NCBI RefSeq assembly: GCF_009834875.1
Contig: NZ_WVHT01000001.1
Location: 248,001 to 312,000, forward strand
Direction: 5' to 3'
DNA: 64,000 nt
From: Hufsiella arboris
GTDB lineage: Bacteria > Bacteroidota > Bacteroidia > Sphingobacteriales > Sphingobacteriaceae
Below the pieces are notes generated by a model. That model saw only the letters and a program-made list of their open reading frames with translations. It did no database searches and was not told where the DNA came from. Within the stretch, counting starts at the first letter, position 1. Each line of letters starts with the position of its first letter. This document shows positions 63,400 to 64,000 of the stretch, in pieces. Made by a program: the position numbers and the translations under genes.

Positions 63400-64000
63400 C
63401 TATTTAGATAAAAACGACAGGTTACTCTGTAAATGACCGTACTCTGTTATTACATTACTTGCAGCAGTATAGTCGCCCATCTGGCGATAAGTTTCGCCCA
63501 TTCCACCTTTTATTTCAACGAGATTTGAAAGGTATTTATTTTGAGATGCAAGGTTTTCCGCTAATTTAAAATCCTCCAGGGCCAATTTGTGATCACCCGC
63601 GCTGCTTTTTAGCTGGGCAAGTTCGGTTAACAGGTTAATTCTTGACAATATATCGTTTTGAATATCAGCCATTTGAAGCGCCTGCAAGTAATACCATTTC
63701 GATTCGGTATATTTTGCCTGCCGTTCGTAAACCTTAGCAAGACATTCAAAGCTATGCATCTTACCGACTTTGCTTCCCATCCTCCTGAAAAGAGGAAGCG
63801 CTTTATGAATAATATACGTCTCAGCCTCTGAATAATTTTGTTGTAACGATTTTGTTTCAGCAATGCGCAGGTAATCTTCGGCTAATGGGATCGCCCGGTG
63901 CAAATTCATGTTCAACCGTGTAGCATAATCACTCATATTTAAGGCATCGTTATATTTCCCTGCTTTATTTGCTACCACTGCCGCGGCTGTAACCAGATAA
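63400..64000 (-). CDS. Tetratricopeptide repeat protein, C-terminal part (5' end outside the window)
   Basis: The frame is open to base 64000, so the N-terminus is missing; about 200 residues are seen. They contain TPR-like units such as YSEAETYIIHKALPLFRRMG, AKYTESKWYYLQALQMADIQ, HKLALEDFKLAENLASQNK and IKGGMGETYRQMGDYTAAS. The protein ends shortly after the last repeat, without a kinase or DNA-binding domain, so it is not one of the TPR sensor kinases unless that part lies elsewhere. Function unknown. Confidence 0.75.
   Translation of the reverse strand, partial: YLVTAAAVVANKAGKYNDALNMSDYATRLNMNLHRAIPLAEDYLRIAETKSLQQNYSEAETYIIHKALPLFRRMGSKVGKMHSFECLAKVYERQAKYTESKWYYLQALQMADIQNDILSRINLLTELAQLKSSAGDHKLALEDFKLAENLASQNKYLSNLVEIKGGMGETYRQMGDYTAASNVITEYGHLQSNLSFLSK

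Overview
This window looks like a chromosomal segment of a free-living, Gram-negative Bacteroidota, most likely family Sphingobacteriaceae (Mucilaginibacter/Pedobacter-like). That is an inference from gene content and style: futalosine-route menaquinone genes, the gliding/secretion lipoprotein GldD, LolE-type permease, DUF3127, DUF4197, DUF885, DUF5916, a ligase-associated repair set, Bacteroidota-type promoter boxes (TAnnTTTG) and almost no Shine-Dalgarno signals. No rRNA, tRNA, CRISPR array, insertion sequence or prophage was seen.

Layout. 1-6 kb: a QueD/PTPS-type gene cut by the window edge, mqnB-mqnD (menaquinone), hldD (heptose epimerase), an L,D-transpeptidase and a mercaptopyruvate-type sulfurtransferase. 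5.8-11.4 kb (minus): a TPR protein with its own terminator, then a tight run phosphosulfolactate synthase homologue - aroE - gldD - MBL hydrolase - LolE-like permease. 11.6-19 kb: ALDH7-like dehydrogenase, rlmF, small secreted protein, orphan HTH regulator, an RprX/RprY-like two-component pair and a divergent secreted protein. 19-26 kb (minus): three large secreted glycoside hydrolases (GH31, GH2, GH9), the enzyme set of a xyloglucan locus without SusC/SusD. 26-28.6 kb: DUF3127 protein with an SSB-like acidic tail, rRNA methyltransferase, HD hydrolase.

28.7-35.4 kb is the most interesting stretch: a UbiA prenyltransferase diverging from a type III polyketide synthase, methyltransferase and FAD oxidoreductase that are translationally packed, followed after 26 bp by a PhoR-like histidine kinase, a DUF47/PhoU-like protein and a PiT phosphate transporter. 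A TTAACA direct repeat with 11-bp period sits on the promoter of the DUF47-PiT pair. The cluster plausibly makes a prenylated or long-chain phenolic/quinone lipid; a link to phosphate supply is my hypothesis.

35.4-53 kb: ECF sigma/anti-sigma pair (anti-sigma ends in a TonB-C-like domain), DUF4197, DUF885 and M13 peptidases, a DUF2383 protein, an ectonucleotide pyrophosphatase-like enzyme, PDH E1-alpha/E2, a C40 peptidase, outer membrane proteins, DUF5916 and a LytS/LytTR pair. Upstream of that pair lies an exact 22-bp-period array of five 9-bp direct repeats, probably a regulator-binding array. 53-60 kb: ligase-associated DNA repair set (exonuclease-ligase overlapping, helicase), interrupted by an NHL-repeat lipoprotein gene and 0.5 kb of unassigned DNA. 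60-64 kb: small secreted protein, C-terminal processing protease and a TPR protein running off the right edge.

Starts were chosen by family length, signal peptides and position of promoter boxes. Family calls come from motif reading, not from database searches.
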